A stretch of 36,194 bases of DNA from Pontibacter fetidus (GTDB lineage Bacteria; Bacteroidota; Bacteroidia; Cytophagales; Hymenobacteraceae), in assembly GCF_010119545.1 (NCBI RefSeq), contig NZ_JAAEAA010000032.1:1-36194 (forward strand), given 5' to 3'. A program made the translations under genes and the position numbers. Under the pieces are notes generated by a model, which worked only from the letters and a program-made list of their open reading frames with translations, was not told the origin of the DNA and ran no database searches. Shown here one piece after another: positions 1 through 8,760 of the stretch. Position 1 is the stretch's first letter. Each line of letters opens with the position of its first letter.

Positions 1-23
1 TGCGTATTTGATAATAAATGCAT

Positions 24-80
24 AAAGCCTCCTTTTCTAAAGTGACCTGATACTACTGTCACTTACGAAAAGAAGGCTTT
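24..80. terminator. Long hairpin terminator downstream of lolA
   Basis: Arms at 24-46 and 58-80 form a 23-bp stem with only three mismatches around an 11-nt loop. T-rich sequence follows on the plus side (ctttttag), with a weaker T run on the minus side. It lies about 65 bp beyond the lolA stop, so it probably ends the ftsK-lolA transcript. It could also stop a plus-strand transcript entering from outside the window. Confidence 0.75.
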
Positions 81-146
81 TACTTTTTAGAAATCCCTAA
101 CCTAAAATTCGGGATGACTCATGTTTTTAATCATATCAGGTTGGTA

Positions 147-794
147 TTATCGCAGATCTACCACACTCACGCCTTTATACTTGGCTTTGTTAAAGCTAAA
201 CGTATCGGCAGCCAGTGTTGGGTTGGGCTGGAAATTTTTGATGGTATAAGTATAACGGATGCCGTTGTTACGGAACATCTTCCAGGTTTTCAAGGTCTTG
301 TCTTTCTGGTTAATGTAGAGGCGCACTTTAAATACTGGGTTGTTGCGGTCAACAGGTGCCATCTCGATCACATCGTAGGTTATGCCATCAGCACCTTTTT
401 CAGGGCCGGTATACGCATACTTGTAACCCTTCTTATACATATCAAATATCTTGCTCGGAGACATTACCTCTGCTTCCGGATCAGACTCGGTTATAGTTAC
501 TTCGTTCACATCTTTCAGGTAGGTCCACATTAGCTTACCGTCGCTGATGATCTCCTGGCCGCTTACGCCCAGCCTATATTTAGGACCACTTACCAAAATA
601 TTACCTTCCACAGTTTCCTTCGCCTTCGACGAATTACTTTCCATGGTTTGGGTAAACGTAGCTTTAAACGCTTTCATGGCTTTGTATTTAGCGCTCATGG
701 CGTTCAGTATTTTAGTTGCCTGCGGGTCTTGCTGCGCACTTGCCAGGTTCACGAACAGTACCATGGCAAACAGTAGGGCGAATATTCTTTTCAT
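147..794 (-). CDS. lolA: LolA-family outer-membrane lipoprotein carrier protein
   Basis: This 215-residue protein has a cleavable signal peptide (about residues 1-20, ending ASA) and a body of LolA type. In proteobacteria LolA takes lipoproteins from LolCDE in the inner membrane and shuttles them across the periplasm. The body shows the family's beta-strand pattern: an FxATFTQ-like strand near residues 43-49, then a GNILVSGPKYRL strand, an ISDGKLMWTYL strand and a later VRLYINQKDKTLKTW hairpin. It starts 23 bp after the ftsK stop and is probably co-transcribed with ftsK, an order that is common in Bacteroidota. Bacteroidota generally lack a recognisable LolB, so the receiving partner is unknown. 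The window also holds lgt and several probable client lipoproteins. The family call is firm; the exact role is taken from homologues. Confidence 0.9.
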   Translation of the reverse strand: MKRIFALLFAMVLFVNLASAQQDPQATKILNAMSAKYKAMKAFKATFTQTMESNSSKAKETVEGNILVSGPKYRLGVSGQEIISDGKLMWTYLKDVNEVTITESDPEAEVMSPSKIFDMYKKGYKYAYTGPEKGADGITYDVIEMAPVDRNNPVFKVRLYINQKDKTLKTWKMFRNNGIRYTYTIKNFQPNPTLAADTFSFNKAKYKGVSVVDLR

Positions 795-817
795 TTCAAA
801 AGGTTCTAATTGTTAGC

Positions 818-3433
818 TTAACCCATGGTATTCAATAACTGTTCCAAACTGTATTCGTCAGTTATTAAAACTTCGCGAGCCTTGCTTCCCTCAAATGGTC
901 CAACTATACCGGCTGCTTCCAGTTGGTCAATTAAACGGCCGGCACGGTTGTAGCCAAGTTTCAGGCGGCGCTGCAACAGCGAGGTACTCCCCTGCTGGTG
1001 CTGTACTATAATGCGGGCGGCTTCTTCAAACAACGGGTCCCTGGAGCTTGGGTCAAAGTCCACTTTCTCAGCACCACTGTCATCACCCACAAATTCAGGT
1101 AACAAGTAAGCATCGCTGTAACCCTGCTGCTCGCCAATATAATCACAAATCCTGTCTACTTCCGGAGTATCCACAAACGCACACTGAATACGGATAATGT
1201 CCGAACCAATAGAGAACAGCATGTCACCCTGACCGATCAACTGGTCAGCGCCACCGGCATCCAGGATAGTTCTGGAGTCGATCTTAGAAGTTACTTTAAA
1301 AGAGATACGCGCCGGGAAGTTGGCTTTAATGATACCTGTAATTACGTTTACCGAAGGGCGCTGCGTGGCAACAACCAGGTGAATACCAATGGCTCGGGCC
1401 AACTGCGCCAGACGCGCGATCGGGGTTTCCACTTCCTTACCGGCAGTCATCATTAAGTCGGCCAGCTCATCTATAACCAATACAATGTATGGCATAAAAC
1501 GGTGGCCTTTTTTCGGATTCAGACGGCGCTCAACAAACTTGCGGTTATACTCTTTCAGGTTACGGCAGCCGGCATCTTTCAGCAGGTCGTAGCGCATATC
1601 CATTTCCATACACAGTGAGTTCAGCGTGTTCACTACCTTTTTGGTATCAGTAATAATAGCTTCGTCAGTGTCAGGTAATTTAGCTAAAAAGTGGCGCTCT
1701 ATCTTATTGAACAGCGACAATTCCACCTTTTTGGGATCGACCAGCACAAACTTAAGCTGCGATGGATGACGCTTGTAAAGTAACGACGTAAGAATAATGT
1801 TAAGACCAACTGATTTACCCTGACCAGTAGCCCCCGCCATTAGTAAGTGCGGCATTTTGGCAAGGTCGGTAATAAATACTTCGTTGGTAATGGTTTTACC
1901 GAAAGCGATCGGCAGGTCCATATCGCTCTTCAAAAACTTCTCTGTACTAAGTATAGACTTGATCGACACCATTTCTTTTTTGGTATTTGGCACTTCTATA
2001 CCTATCGTTCCCTTACCCGGAATTGGTGCAATAATACGGATACCCAGGGCAGCTAAGCTTAGCGCAATGTCATCTTCAAGGTTTTTGATCTTGGAGATAC
2101 GTACACCGGCATCCGGTACAATTTCATACAATGTTACGGTCGGGCCTATAGTTGCTTTAATGCTGGCGATACCAATGTTATAGTTACCCAGCGTCTCTAC
2201 AATTTTATCTTTGTTGGCTTCCAGCTCTTCTTTGGTAACCGATACTTTGCTGGCGCCATAGTCGTTAAGCAGTTCTATAGTTGGGTACTGGTAACGGGCA
2301 AGGTCTAAAGTCGGGTCATAATTTTCGATGGCGTCGCCAGTCTCTTCAATAGGGGCTTCTTCAATTTGCAGGTCCAGTTCCTCTTCTCCATCAGCGGTGT
2401 CGAACTCTAATTCGGCTTCCTCTTCCTCAAAAAAGCTTTCGTCTTCTATGTCCAGTTCCAGGGCTGGCGCGGCAGGCTTAGGTGCAATGGGCGGTATAGA
2501 ACGCAGCTCCATTTCCAGGGCCTGGTTGATAGCATCTTCTTCATCCTCATCAAAATACTCTTCCTCTTCTTCCTCAAATTCCAAAGAGGCAGTTGGGTCG
2601 GCATTGTGGTTGATGTTGCGGGGTGAGCCATGCAATACTTCTCCAATAGAAGAAGCAGCTCTGTTGTTTATAGTTGAATTGTCAGCTGATTCGGTAGCCG
2701 ATTTGCCCCAGGTAAGGCTTGTGATATCGAAGAAGAACACCAGGAACACCAGGAACAAAAAGCCCAGCACCAATCCGGAACCCCAGCCAATAAGTGAGGT
2801 CATCCAGATAGCAGTTTCAATGCCGATACCGCCACCTAAAAAGCCCAGGTTCTCTACAGCTCCGGCAGTATACACAATGTACCCCAGCGTTAAGCTTAGC
2901 CACAACATGCTGAAACTGCACAAGCCCAGCACATACGACAGCGATATAGTTACCCGCTTAAAAACAATGCGGGCACCGGTAAAGAACACGATCGGGATGG
3001 CAAAAAAGGCACCGATACCCAGCCATTTATAAATAAACACATGCGATAACCAGGCACCAAACAGGCCAAGCCAGTTTTCAGCCTCTTGTCCGCTTTCTTT
3101 CAGGCCCGTTCCGTTAACAGCTTCTACAACACTTTGGTCGGCGTGGCCCGTGAAGATGTATGACACGAACGCGATTACCATGCAAAATGATAATAGCAGG
3201 AAGAAAAAGCCAACAAACAGCTTAAACCGCCTGTCCTGCAGGAAACTTATTCTGAAGCTCGGAAACTTGATGCTCGGAAAAGAAAACTTAAAGGACTTAC
3301 CGGATTTCTGCTTTTGTTGCGTAGCCTGGCTTCTGGGCGTATTTGCTGCAGTACGCGGCTCGTTACGCCCCCTGAATTCATTTGTAGCCCTGCTCTCGTT
3401 CTGTGCTCCGCTTCTGTACGTGTTCTTTGCCAT
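818..3433 (-). CDS. ftsK: DNA translocase FtsK
   Basis: This 871-residue FtsK/SpoIIIE protein is a septum-anchored ATPase that pumps chromosomal DNA during division and activates XerCD recombination. A basic, Ser/Arg/Asn-rich N-terminus (1-70) is followed by about four membrane segments (about 73-240). Next comes an acidic linker of Glu/Asp runs (about 290-375), then the motor. Walker A GATGQGKS lies at 534-541 and a Walker B region has DELADL from residue 655. A C-terminal winged-helix gamma domain (about 800-871) in other bacteria reads polar KOPS-type DNA motifs. The ATG start is preceded by a TAAATTTG -7 element. lolA follows 23 bp downstream, and the partner recombinase xerD is about 10 kb away. 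The length is normal for Bacteroidota FtsK. Confidence 0.97.
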   Translation of the reverse strand: MAKNTYRSGAQNESRATNEFRGRNEPRTAANTPRSQATQQKQKSGKSFKFSFPSIKFPSFRISFLQDRRFKLFVGFFFLLLSFCMVIAFVSYIFTGHADQSVVEAVNGTGLKESGQEAENWLGLFGAWLSHVFIYKWLGIGAFFAIPIVFFTGARIVFKRVTISLSYVLGLCSFSMLWLSLTLGYIVYTAGAVENLGFLGGGIGIETAIWMTSLIGWGSGLVLGFLFLVFLVFFFDITSLTWGKSATESADNSTINNRAASSIGEVLHGSPRNINHNADPTASLEFEEEEEEYFDEDEEDAINQALEMELRSIPPIAPKPAAPALELDIEDESFFEEEEAELEFDTADGEEELDLQIEEAPIEETGDAIENYDPTLDLARYQYPTIELLNDYGASKVSVTKEELEANKDKIVETLGNYNIGIASIKATIGPTVTLYEIVPDAGVRISKIKNLEDDIALSLAALGIRIIAPIPGKGTIGIEVPNTKKEMVSIKSILSTEKFLKSDMDLPIAFGKTITNEVFITDLAKMPHLLMAGATGQGKSVGLNIILTSLLYKRHPSQLKFVLVDPKKVELSLFNKIERHFLAKLPDTDEAIITDTKKVVNTLNSLCMEMDMRYDLLKDAGCRNLKEYNRKFVERRLNPKKGHRFMPYIVLVIDELADLMMTAGKEVETPIARLAQLARAIGIHLVVATQRPSVNVITGIIKANFPARISFKVTSKIDSRTILDAGGADQLIGQGDMLFSIGSDIIRIQCAFVDTPEVDRICDYIGEQQGYSDAYLLPEFVGDDSGAEKVDFDPSSRDPLFEEAARIIVQHQQGSTSLLQRRLKLGYNRAGRLIDQLEAAGIVGPFEGSKAREVLITDEYSLEQLLNTMG

Positions 3434-3455
3434 ACCCTTCGACTAATTGGAATTC

Positions 3456-3463
3456 CAAATTTA
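3456..3463 (-). promoter_or_regulatory. Putative ftsK -7 promoter element
   Basis: On the minus strand this reads TAAATTTG, an exact match to the Bacteroidota -7 consensus TAnnTTTG, 22 bp before the ftsK ATG. No good TTTG -33 box stands 19-21 nt upstream, so this is a partial match. Confidence 0.45.
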
Positions 3464-3511
3464 CATTTTTTGGGTGGATTGCGAAGAGCAATTGCTATGG
3501 CTTTTAAAAAT

Positions 3512-4543
3512 TTATCTGGCTAGCAGTTTCTTGTTAATCTGGGCGATGAGCGATGGGCCTTCGTAAATAAAACCTGTGTATAGTTGCACCAGGTCAGCGC
3601 CGGCATCCAGCTTTTCCAGGGCATCCTCAGCAGTCATAATTCCACCTACACCAATAATTTTTATAGTTTGCGGCAAGTGCTGGCGAAGGTACCGGATAAT
3701 TTCGGTTGAGCGTTTTGTCAAAGGCTTTCCACTTAATCCGCCCGCTCCTATTTCCTGCACTTTTTGGGATGGCGTGTAAAGCCCGTCGCGACTTATAGTT
3801 GTGTTAGTGGCAATAATACCGCTCAGGTTAGCTTCCTGGGCAATTTCTATGATGTCGTTCAGCTGGGGTTCGTTCAGGTCCGGGGCAATTTTGAGCAACA
3901 GCGGTTTTGGCTTGGGCATTTTGCTGTTCTGCTCCTGTAAGGCTATTAACAGTTGTTGCAGCGGTTCTTTCTCCTGCAATGCACGCAGGTCCGGGGTGTT
4001 GGGCGAGCTTACGTTTACCACGAAATAATCCACTACATCATACAGCGCCTTAAAGCAGTACAGGTAATCGTTCAGGGCTTCTTCGTTGGGTGTTACTTTA
4101 TTTTTGCCGATGTTGCCGCCAACTATAATCTTGCTTTTACGGTTGCGCAAACGCTTTACAGCAGCATCTACGCCCTCGTTGTTAAAGCCCATGCGGTTAA
4201 TGATGGCCTGGTCTTCGGGTAATCTAAAAAGACGCGGTTTCGGGTTGCCCTCCTGCCCTTTCGGGGTCAATGTTCCGATCTCGATAAAGCCGAAGCCCAG
4301 GTTTGCCAGTTCGTCAATCAGCTTCGCATCCTTGTCAAAACCTGCTGCCAACCCAACCGGGTTCGGAAACTTCAAGCCAAACAACTCGCGCTCCAATCTG
4401 GCATCCTGCACGCCAAACATGCTGTTGCTTATACTTTTAGCAAGCGGCAGCTTGTAAACTGTTTGCAGGGCATCGGTAGTCAGGTAGTGTACTTTCTCAG
4501 GATCGAGTTTAAAGAGGAGCGGGCGAAGCAGGCTTTTATACAC
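3512..4543 (-). CDS. pyrD: Quinone-dependent dihydroorotate dehydrogenase (class 2)
   Basis: This 343-residue flavoenzyme oxidises dihydroorotate to orotate, the fourth step of pyrimidine synthesis, and passes electrons to membrane quinone. It has the class 2 N-terminal helical extension (about 1-45) that docks on the membrane. The core has [12 protein letters not shown] at 61-72, FIEIGTLTP, the FNNEG loop, and [11 protein letters not shown] at 177-187 with the catalytic Ser near 180. ATNTTISR and the IGVGGI and [11 protein letters not shown] phosphate-binding strands follow at the C-terminus. It is transcribed alone: a TATCTTTG -7 box lies 30 bp upstream, and ftsK with its own promoter follows. 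The length is typical. The call is firm. Confidence 0.96.
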   Translation of the reverse strand: MYKSLLRPLLFKLDPEKVHYLTTDALQTVYKLPLAKSISNSMFGVQDARLERELFGLKFPNPVGLAAGFDKDAKLIDELANLGFGFIEIGTLTPKGQEGNPKPRLFRLPEDQAIINRMGFNNEGVDAAVKRLRNRKSKIIVGGNIGKNKVTPNEEALNDYLYCFKALYDVVDYFVVNVSSPNTPDLRALQEKEPLQQLLIALQEQNSKMPKPKPLLLKIAPDLNEPQLNDIIEIAQEANLSGIIATNTTISRDGLYTPSQKVQEIGAGGLSGKPLTKRSTEIIRYLRQHLPQTIKIIGVGGIMTAEDALEKLDAGADLVQLYTGFIYEGPSLIAQINKKLLAR

Positions 4544-4572
4544 GGCAGCTATAGTTTAGAGTTTGCTGCCCG

Positions 4573-4580
4573 CAAAGATA
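4573..4580 (-). promoter_or_regulatory. Putative pyrD -7 promoter element
   Basis: It reads TATCTTTG on the minus strand, an exact TAnnTTTG match, about 30 bp before the pyrD ATG. The expected -33 position falls in the GTTAGAAAG repeat and shows no TTTG. Confidence 0.45.
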
Positions 4581-4585
4581 GGGAT

Positions 4586-4682
4586 TGAAGTTAGAAAGTT
4601 AGAAAGTTTGGAAGTTAGAAAGTTGAGAGAGATAAGTGGGATGGGTTAGAGAAGTATGAGTTTGGGAGTTTAGGAGTTAGAG
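4586..4682. repeat. Degenerate GTTAGAAAG/GAGTTTAGGAG repeat, copy 1
   Basis: Irregular units of GTTAGAAAG, GTTTGGAAG and GGAGTTAGAG are strung together over about 95 bp. Related runs occur at 13976-14034, 18487-18530 and 23850-23930 in this window. It looks like a dispersed intergenic family with imperfect internal units. Confidence 0.7.
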
Positions 4683-4793
4683 AAGTAAGATTGAAGTATA
4701 AATTAAAATTTTGCTCTTGCGGGCTTCCATTCCCGAAAGTATTCTGTTGGGAATTTCCTTCCAGATTAAGAAACCGGATCAATATAAAAAAAG

Positions 4794-4875
4794 ACCTCAC
4801 AGCGTCTTCAAGACCTGTGAGTGTCTAGCTACGTAGCAAAACAGACGCTCACAGGTTTTAAAAACGCTGTGAGGT
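4794..4875 (-). terminator. 33-bp-stem hairpin terminator after the M48 gene
   Basis: Arms at 4794-4826 and 4843-4875 match over 33 positions with four mismatches. They contain ACCTCACAGCGT and ACCTGTGAG blocks. The hairpin starts 3 bp after the M48 peptidase stop codon, and on the minus strand it is followed by a T run (complement of aaaaaaa just before 4793). CCTCACAG/CTGTGAGG hairpins are a frequent intergenic type in Bacteroidota, so this is also likely a dispersed repeat. Confidence 0.8.
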
Positions 4876-4878
4876 GTA

Positions 4879-5946
4879 TTATTCTGCTTTCAACTCGGCC
4901 CAGGCAGCTTCCAGTTCTGGATTCGGGTCTATTTTATACTTTCCTGCCTTTACCTGGCTGTTCAAATCTTTAATCCGGTCGCTGGTATTTGGGTGTGTGC
5001 TGATGAATTTAAGGTATTCGGGTTGTTTAGATTGCAGGCGTTGCATGAGCCAGACCATGCCTTTCGGGTTAAGATTATTTTTGGCCAGTAGTTCCAATCC
5101 GGCTTTGTCTGAATCAGATTCGGCGCTGCGGCTGTACTCCAGGTTTTGTAACGTAGAGGCATTGTCAACTATAACGGCGGCAATTCCACTTAGGTCGCCG
5201 AACAACACGGAGGCCAGCATGTAGTAGGATAAACTGCGGGCAAGCGCTTTAGTAGAATGACGCAGCTGCACATGGCCGATCTCGTGACCCAGCAAACCGG
5301 CCAGTTCTTCGTGGTGCTGCATTTTAGCCAGGATGCCGTCGTGCACAACAATAAAACCGCCCGGTACGGCAAAGGCATTCACCATGTCATCCTCCACCAC
5401 AGTTACTTGTATCGGGAAATCGGACTCTACTTTCAGGGCTTTCAGGTAATTACGCAACGCCACAGTTTTAGCTGAATCTATCGTTTGACCCATCATCATC
5501 TGCTCGTGCAGTTCTTCGCCCAGGGCACGTTCATATTCTTCCGGGAAATGAGCCGCTGCTTTTTCGGCAAGCGCCGGAATGCCCCACACTACCAGAACTA
5601 TAGCCAGCGCCAGCAAGCTCAGTCCGCCAACAAGCAGGCCAGCCAAACCAGTTTTGGCAAACGCGCTATAGTTTGATTTCAGGAATTTTGCGCCGTTGTA
5701 TTGTTGCTCCAGTACTTTTCTAAAACCCTGTTCAAACACCGCTATGCTTTGGCGTGGGTAGTTGCCATATTCCAGCACGGTGGTAGCATCGTTAAACTCA
5801 GATTTATGAATTTCCGACAAGTGCCAGATCTCAGAGCCTCGTTCTTCATCGGTTTGCCAGTTTACCCGGATGTGGTTGGGCTCGAGTGTAATAAAAGCGG
5901 GCATACCTTTAGAGGTACGCCCGTTGTAATATTTTCCTTCAAACAT
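4879..5946 (-). CDS. Membrane-anchored M48-family metallopeptidase
   Basis: This 355-residue zinc peptidase has the HEIGH motif at 221-225 and the third ligand at E276 in an ExxxD signature (E276, D280), as in HtpX/BepA-type M48 enzymes. Residues 1-95 form a cytoplasmic-looking domain with no recognised family. One long hydrophobic segment (about 98-124) probably anchors it, with the peptidase domain beyond. The conserved NAFAVPGGFIVVHDG strand precedes the active site. The gene begins 3 bp after the stop of the DUF898/YjgN gene, so the two are surely co-transcribed, and DUF898 and M48 genes are often paired in bacteria. Membrane or envelope protein quality control is the likely role, but the substrate is unknown. 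Confidence 0.9.
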   Translation of the reverse strand: MFEGKYYNGRTSKGMPAFITLEPNHIRVNWQTDEERGSEIWHLSEIHKSEFNDATTVLEYGNYPRQSIAVFEQGFRKVLEQQYNGAKFLKSNYSAFAKTGLAGLLVGGLSLLALAIVLVVWGIPALAEKAAAHFPEEYERALGEELHEQMMMGQTIDSAKTVALRNYLKALKVESDFPIQVTVVEDDMVNAFAVPGGFIVVHDGILAKMQHHEELAGLLGHEIGHVQLRHSTKALARSLSYYMLASVLFGDLSGIAAVIVDNASTLQNLEYSRSAESDSDKAGLELLAKNNLNPKGMVWLMQRLQSKQPEYLKFISTHPNTSDRIKDLNSQVKAGKYKIDPNPELEAAWAELKAE

Positions 5947-5949
5947 AGT

Positions 5950-6930
5950 TTATACAATACCAATGTCCATCATGTCGGCCATGTCTTCAAAGGTAGCATT
6001 TTTATATTCTTCTTCGGTTTGCGCCAGTGCGTCGGGGTTAAAGTCGCCTATAATTTCGCAGTTGTTAACGATGGCGTGCATGGTACGTGTAACTACCCAG
6101 GCATAGCCAAGGCCAAGCGTAAACACAAGTATAAGCAGGTTGCCCAGCGCTAACACAAAATACTTACTACCAGTTAACGAAGAGTTCAGGCGGCTATACT
6201 TGCCATCCTGCTCTATCAGAATGTTGTCGATGTAAAAATTGATCAGGTCTTTTGCCCACCAGAACGAGTAGATACCCAGTGTAAATAGGGTCAGGAAATA
6301 GCCTTTTACATTAATAAGCAGCAGGTCGCTGCCATCGCCGATGTACCGGAATTTTGCACTACCGAAACGCATGTTCCCCAGAATCTCTTTGTGCAGGTTG
6401 GTGGTAAACCAGAAACTATAGATACCGAACGTGATAACGCTCAAAAAGAAGCCTGTAAAGTATACTTTGTACATGTTGCCCAGCGTGCCTCGGTAACCCA
6501 TGTGTATGCCGCGCCAGCTGGTGCGCGACGTGCGGTAACGCATCATGCCATGTATAGCCAGCGGTATAAGCGCCAGGAAACCGAACAAGTATAGCGCAAA
6601 GCATAAAAACTTAACGCCGTTATCGCCGCTTGACCAGCCGTAAAGCAGAACACAAACCAGCACTGCAAAAATGCCCAGGCCTTTTATAAAGCCGATAAAC
6701 ATTTCTTTGCCAGTGCCATGGAAGGTAAAAGGACTATCGGCGAGCTCGGTTTTGCGGTAAATGTATTGCAGCTTTTTAGCCTTTGCCCACGGATAGTATA
6801 AGCCAAGTGTAAGTGCGGTTAGCACCAGGTTTACAATCTCGATACTGAACAATTCGGAGCCTTGCCCTTTAAAAGCTAAAGTAGGTCTGGAAACCACGGT
6901 GGTTTCCTGTTGGGTAGAAGTTTCCTGCAT
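5950..6930 (-). CDS. DUF898 (YjgN-family) multi-pass membrane protein
   Basis: This is a 326-residue integral membrane protein. A signature of the form LGIYSFWxxK occurs about four times: LGLYYPWAKAK near residue 42, FGIYSFWFTTN near 169, LGIYSFWWAKD near 218 and LGLGYAWVVTR near 273. This points to internally repeated two-helix modules. The C-terminal tail (about 295-326) is acidic and hydrophilic. It belongs to the YjgN/DUF898 family, whose function is not established. It lies directly upstream of the M48 peptidase with a 3-bp gap, which suggests a shared membrane function. No clear promoter is seen in the 150 bp upstream, which is AT-rich. Confidence 0.88.
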   Translation of the reverse strand: MQETSTQQETTVVSRPTLAFKGQGSELFSIEIVNLVLTALTLGLYYPWAKAKKLQYIYRKTELADSPFTFHGTGKEMFIGFIKGLGIFAVLVCVLLYGWSSGDNGVKFLCFALYLFGFLALIPLAIHGMMRYRTSRTSWRGIHMGYRGTLGNMYKVYFTGFFLSVITFGIYSFWFTTNLHKEILGNMRFGSAKFRYIGDGSDLLLINVKGYFLTLFTLGIYSFWWAKDLINFYIDNILIEQDGKYSRLNSSLTGSKYFVLALGNLLILVFTLGLGYAWVVTRTMHAIVNNCEIIGDFNPDALAQTEEEYKNATFEDMADMMDIGIV

Positions 6931-7080
6931 AAGGTTGTTGTTTGGTTGGTTGATAGATTAGTTAAGTATAGCCTGCATCTTTAAATTCTGCAGATTATTC
7001 CTTTTTAAATATATATAACACAGGCTATATTACCAAATATCACAAGCACTATTTATAGTTAACCTGTTAAGTAGCAACCC

Positions 7081-7659
7081 TTACCCTAAAACCTGTACCA
7101 GGTACGCGATCCCGAAAATCCAGCCTGTATAGAGGCAGGTATAGCCCAGCGCATAAACTGCCGAAATAGCTAAATTCCCTTTTGTAACTATAGCCTTACT
7201 GAACACAAGCTTAAGGGCCCTGAAAAATACCCAGTAAAGTATGGCCAGTATAATAAAAACCGAAACCCAGATCATGGCTTCCAGCACAATCAGCAAAACT
7301 ATAAATGCAAGCGCAGCTCCGAGCCACAGCAGTATAGCCACAAATATCCCTCCTTCGTCGTCGCCAATATCGGTGTTCGGTATATCTGGCACAGAGCCAG
7401 TCGTAGCAAGGTAGTCTCCCCGCTTAAATTTCCTGAACTCCGGGAAGTTATTTACCAGACCAACTCCGGTATAAAGGCCATATAGCATAAATAGGAACAA
7501 AGCCCCGGCTATAACAGATAGCGACAAGTACAGGTTAGTGGTAAGCGACCGGTTATAGTTTATGCCCGACAGGTATACTGTCAGGATAGTGATGCTTACT
7601 ACTACAAGCGAAACTATAAAAACAGATTTCCCTTTCATGTATGTTCGGCTAGCGTTCAT
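7081..7659 (-). CDS. Hypothetical multi-pass membrane protein
   Basis: I do not recognise this 192-residue protein. Hydrophobic stretches lie at about 12-33, 45-69, 103-125, 126-147 and 163-191, giving about five membrane helices. A short hydrophilic loop (about 73-102) contains an acidic DIGDDEGG patch. It starts 19 bp after the stop of the LURP-one-like gene and is probably its operon partner. The 19-bp gap itself contains a TTATAGTT motif. The ATG start is the only sensible one. The function is unknown; the operon context suggests a membrane-associated role. Confidence 0.75.
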   Translation of the reverse strand: MNASRTYMKGKSVFIVSLVVVSITILTVYLSGINYNRSLTTNLYLSLSVIAGALFLFMLYGLYTGVGLVNNFPEFRKFKRGDYLATTGSVPDIPNTDIGDDEGGIFVAILLWLGAALAFIVLLIVLEAMIWVSVFIILAILYWVFFRALKLVFSKAIVTKGNLAISAVYALGYTCLYTGWIFGIAYLVQVLG

Positions 7660-7678
7660 GCAGTGCTGGAGTTATAGT

Positions 7679-8275
7679 TTAGCCTCTTCGTCTTTCAAGC
7701 AGAATCATCATCATCAGGCTAAGTATAACACGCTCTGTTTCTTTGCCTTCCAGCTCGCCTGTTTTATGCACTGTAAACCTGCGGCCAAAAAACGATTTCT
7801 CTTTTTTAAGCATGGCTACTTCGTCGCCGTCGGGTTTGGTAACTGTGTAGGTTGGGTTAAACACGTAGCCGGTAAACATGCCCAGTATCGGAATTTCGCC
7901 CAGCAGGCTGTCTGCCACTTTTACCCAGCCGTTGTCTTCCTGTATCAGCAGGTCCTGGTTTCGTTGCTCGTCGTAAATTTCGTAGCGGGCTTTCCACATC
8001 GATGCCCAGCCTTTCCGGGCCACGCTGCCAACCTGTTCGCCAGCCTGGTTTGTAAAATTATAAGCCGCCGAAAAGTCGATCCATTTGTTTGCGTTAATAG
8101 TGTAAAGGTGCTCTGTCTGAGATTCGTCGCTGAACACGTTTACTTCTTCAATAAACTTAAACAGCTTCTGCTTCACGTAATTAATAGTCCGGCCTTGTGC
8201 ATCCTGCACCGTAAAGTCGTTCGAGAAAGTAGATATCTTAAAAGTAAGGGTAAGCGGAAACTGGATGTTTTGCAT
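7679..8275 (-). CDS. LURP-one-related / YxjI-like family protein
   Basis: This 198-residue protein has no signal peptide. It shows the alternating strand pattern of the LURP-one/phospholipid-scramblase-like fold. Features are a FTVQDAQGR strand pair near 21-29, a KQKLFKFIEEVNVFSDE segment, and GSVARKGW followed by WKARYEIYDEQ. A near-terminal hydrophobic patch (LSLMMMILLERR) resembles the C-terminal helix of the fold. Members bind or respond to membranes in plants, and their bacterial role is unknown. It is first in a two-gene unit with the membrane protein at 7081-7659. The family call is by motif pattern and is moderately certain. Confidence 0.65.
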   Translation of the reverse strand: MQNIQFPLTLTFKISTFSNDFTVQDAQGRTINYVKQKLFKFIEEVNVFSDESQTEHLYTINANKWIDFSAAYNFTNQAGEQVGSVARKGWASMWKARYEIYDEQRNQDLLIQEDNGWVKVADSLLGEIPILGMFTGYVFNPTYTVTKPDGDEVAMLKKEKSFFGRRFTVHKTGELEGKETERVILSLMMMILLERRRG

Positions 8276-8574
8276 GGGTTAGGTGTAGTTGTTTGTTTTG
8301 GTTAATAAGAAGTAACTTTTGTGCAGAAGCTGGCTGGATTTGGAGACATCGTTTACTAATGATTAGTCTATTCTAAAATTGAAACATAATAACTGACAAT
8401 CACCACAATATTGGTTGCATTTTCTTTTTGTTATGTCGAGTCTTTTTTCGGCTTTTTAAAGCTCATTATAACTAATTTATTCTCGAATTGACAACATTCC
8501 TTTCCCTTTATATGGCACTATAAATATTGCTGTTACTTGATATTTAATTATCTGTAGTCTGCTAATAACTATAT
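8276..8574. other. AT-rich gene-free spacer
   Basis: This is about 300 bp of markedly AT-rich sequence with no credible reading frame, hairpin or repeat that I can identify. It separates the LURP-one operon from the small gene at 8575-8760. Confidence 0.5.
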
Positions 8575-8760
8575 TTATAAGTTTACTTGAACTTCTTTAT
8601 TTTCAAGTTTAGAAGAATTACTTATTTTAAGCTCTTCTAATATTTCTTTTTGAACATCAATAACTTCATCAATCCTTAACATCCAAGCACCAAAAGCTCT
8701 AATAATTAAAAGTAAAATAATGAGGCATCCTATGCCTACTAAGGTGTCCATTGAATCCAT
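8575..8760 (-). CDS. Small single-pass membrane protein, hypothetical
   Basis: This 61-residue frame has one strong hydrophobic helix (about residues 7-28, rich in Leu/Ile). A charged amphipathic segment follows (RIDEVIDVQKEILEELK), then a polar tail. This is a plausible membrane-anchored short coiled coil. It stands alone in an AT-rich 770-bp stretch and has lower GC than its neighbours. I do not recognise the family. The coherent hydrophobic-then-amphipathic layout supports a real gene, but the short length leaves doubt. Confidence 0.55.
   Translation of the reverse strand: MDSMDTLVGIGCLIILLLIIRAFGAWMLRIDEVIDVQKEILEELKISNSSKLENKEVQVNL

Larger units (their letters stand above)
4544..4793. 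other. Gene-free spacer with degenerate GTTAGAAAG repeat
   Basis: No convincing gene lies between the pyrD start and the M48 gene's terminator. From about 4586 to 4682 there is a degenerate tandem run built on GTTAGAAAGTTTGGAAGTTAG. The remainder (4683-4790) is AT-rich with no recognised content. A 61-codon reading frame at 4615-4800 runs through the repeat and is not credible. Confidence 0.6.

Noticed and set aside
2328..3032. 234-codon open frame antisense to ftsK, Ser-rich
   Set aside because: It is the opposite strand of the acidic Glu/Asp linker of ftsK: GAA/GAG/GAT codons read as Ser in reverse. The ftsK protein is complete and clear.
4586..4682. CRISPR array
   Set aside because: Units are of irregular length and not separated by unique spacers; no cas genes are in the window.
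4615..4800. 61-codon frame in the pyrD-M48 spacer
   Set aside because: It is made of the degenerate GTTAGAAAG repeat and terminator sequence; the protein is low-complexity.
7562..8305. 247-codon plus-strand frame covering two minus-strand genes
   Set aside because: It crosses two credible genes and their gap in antisense and is rich in Cys, Phe and His, as expected for a shadow frame.
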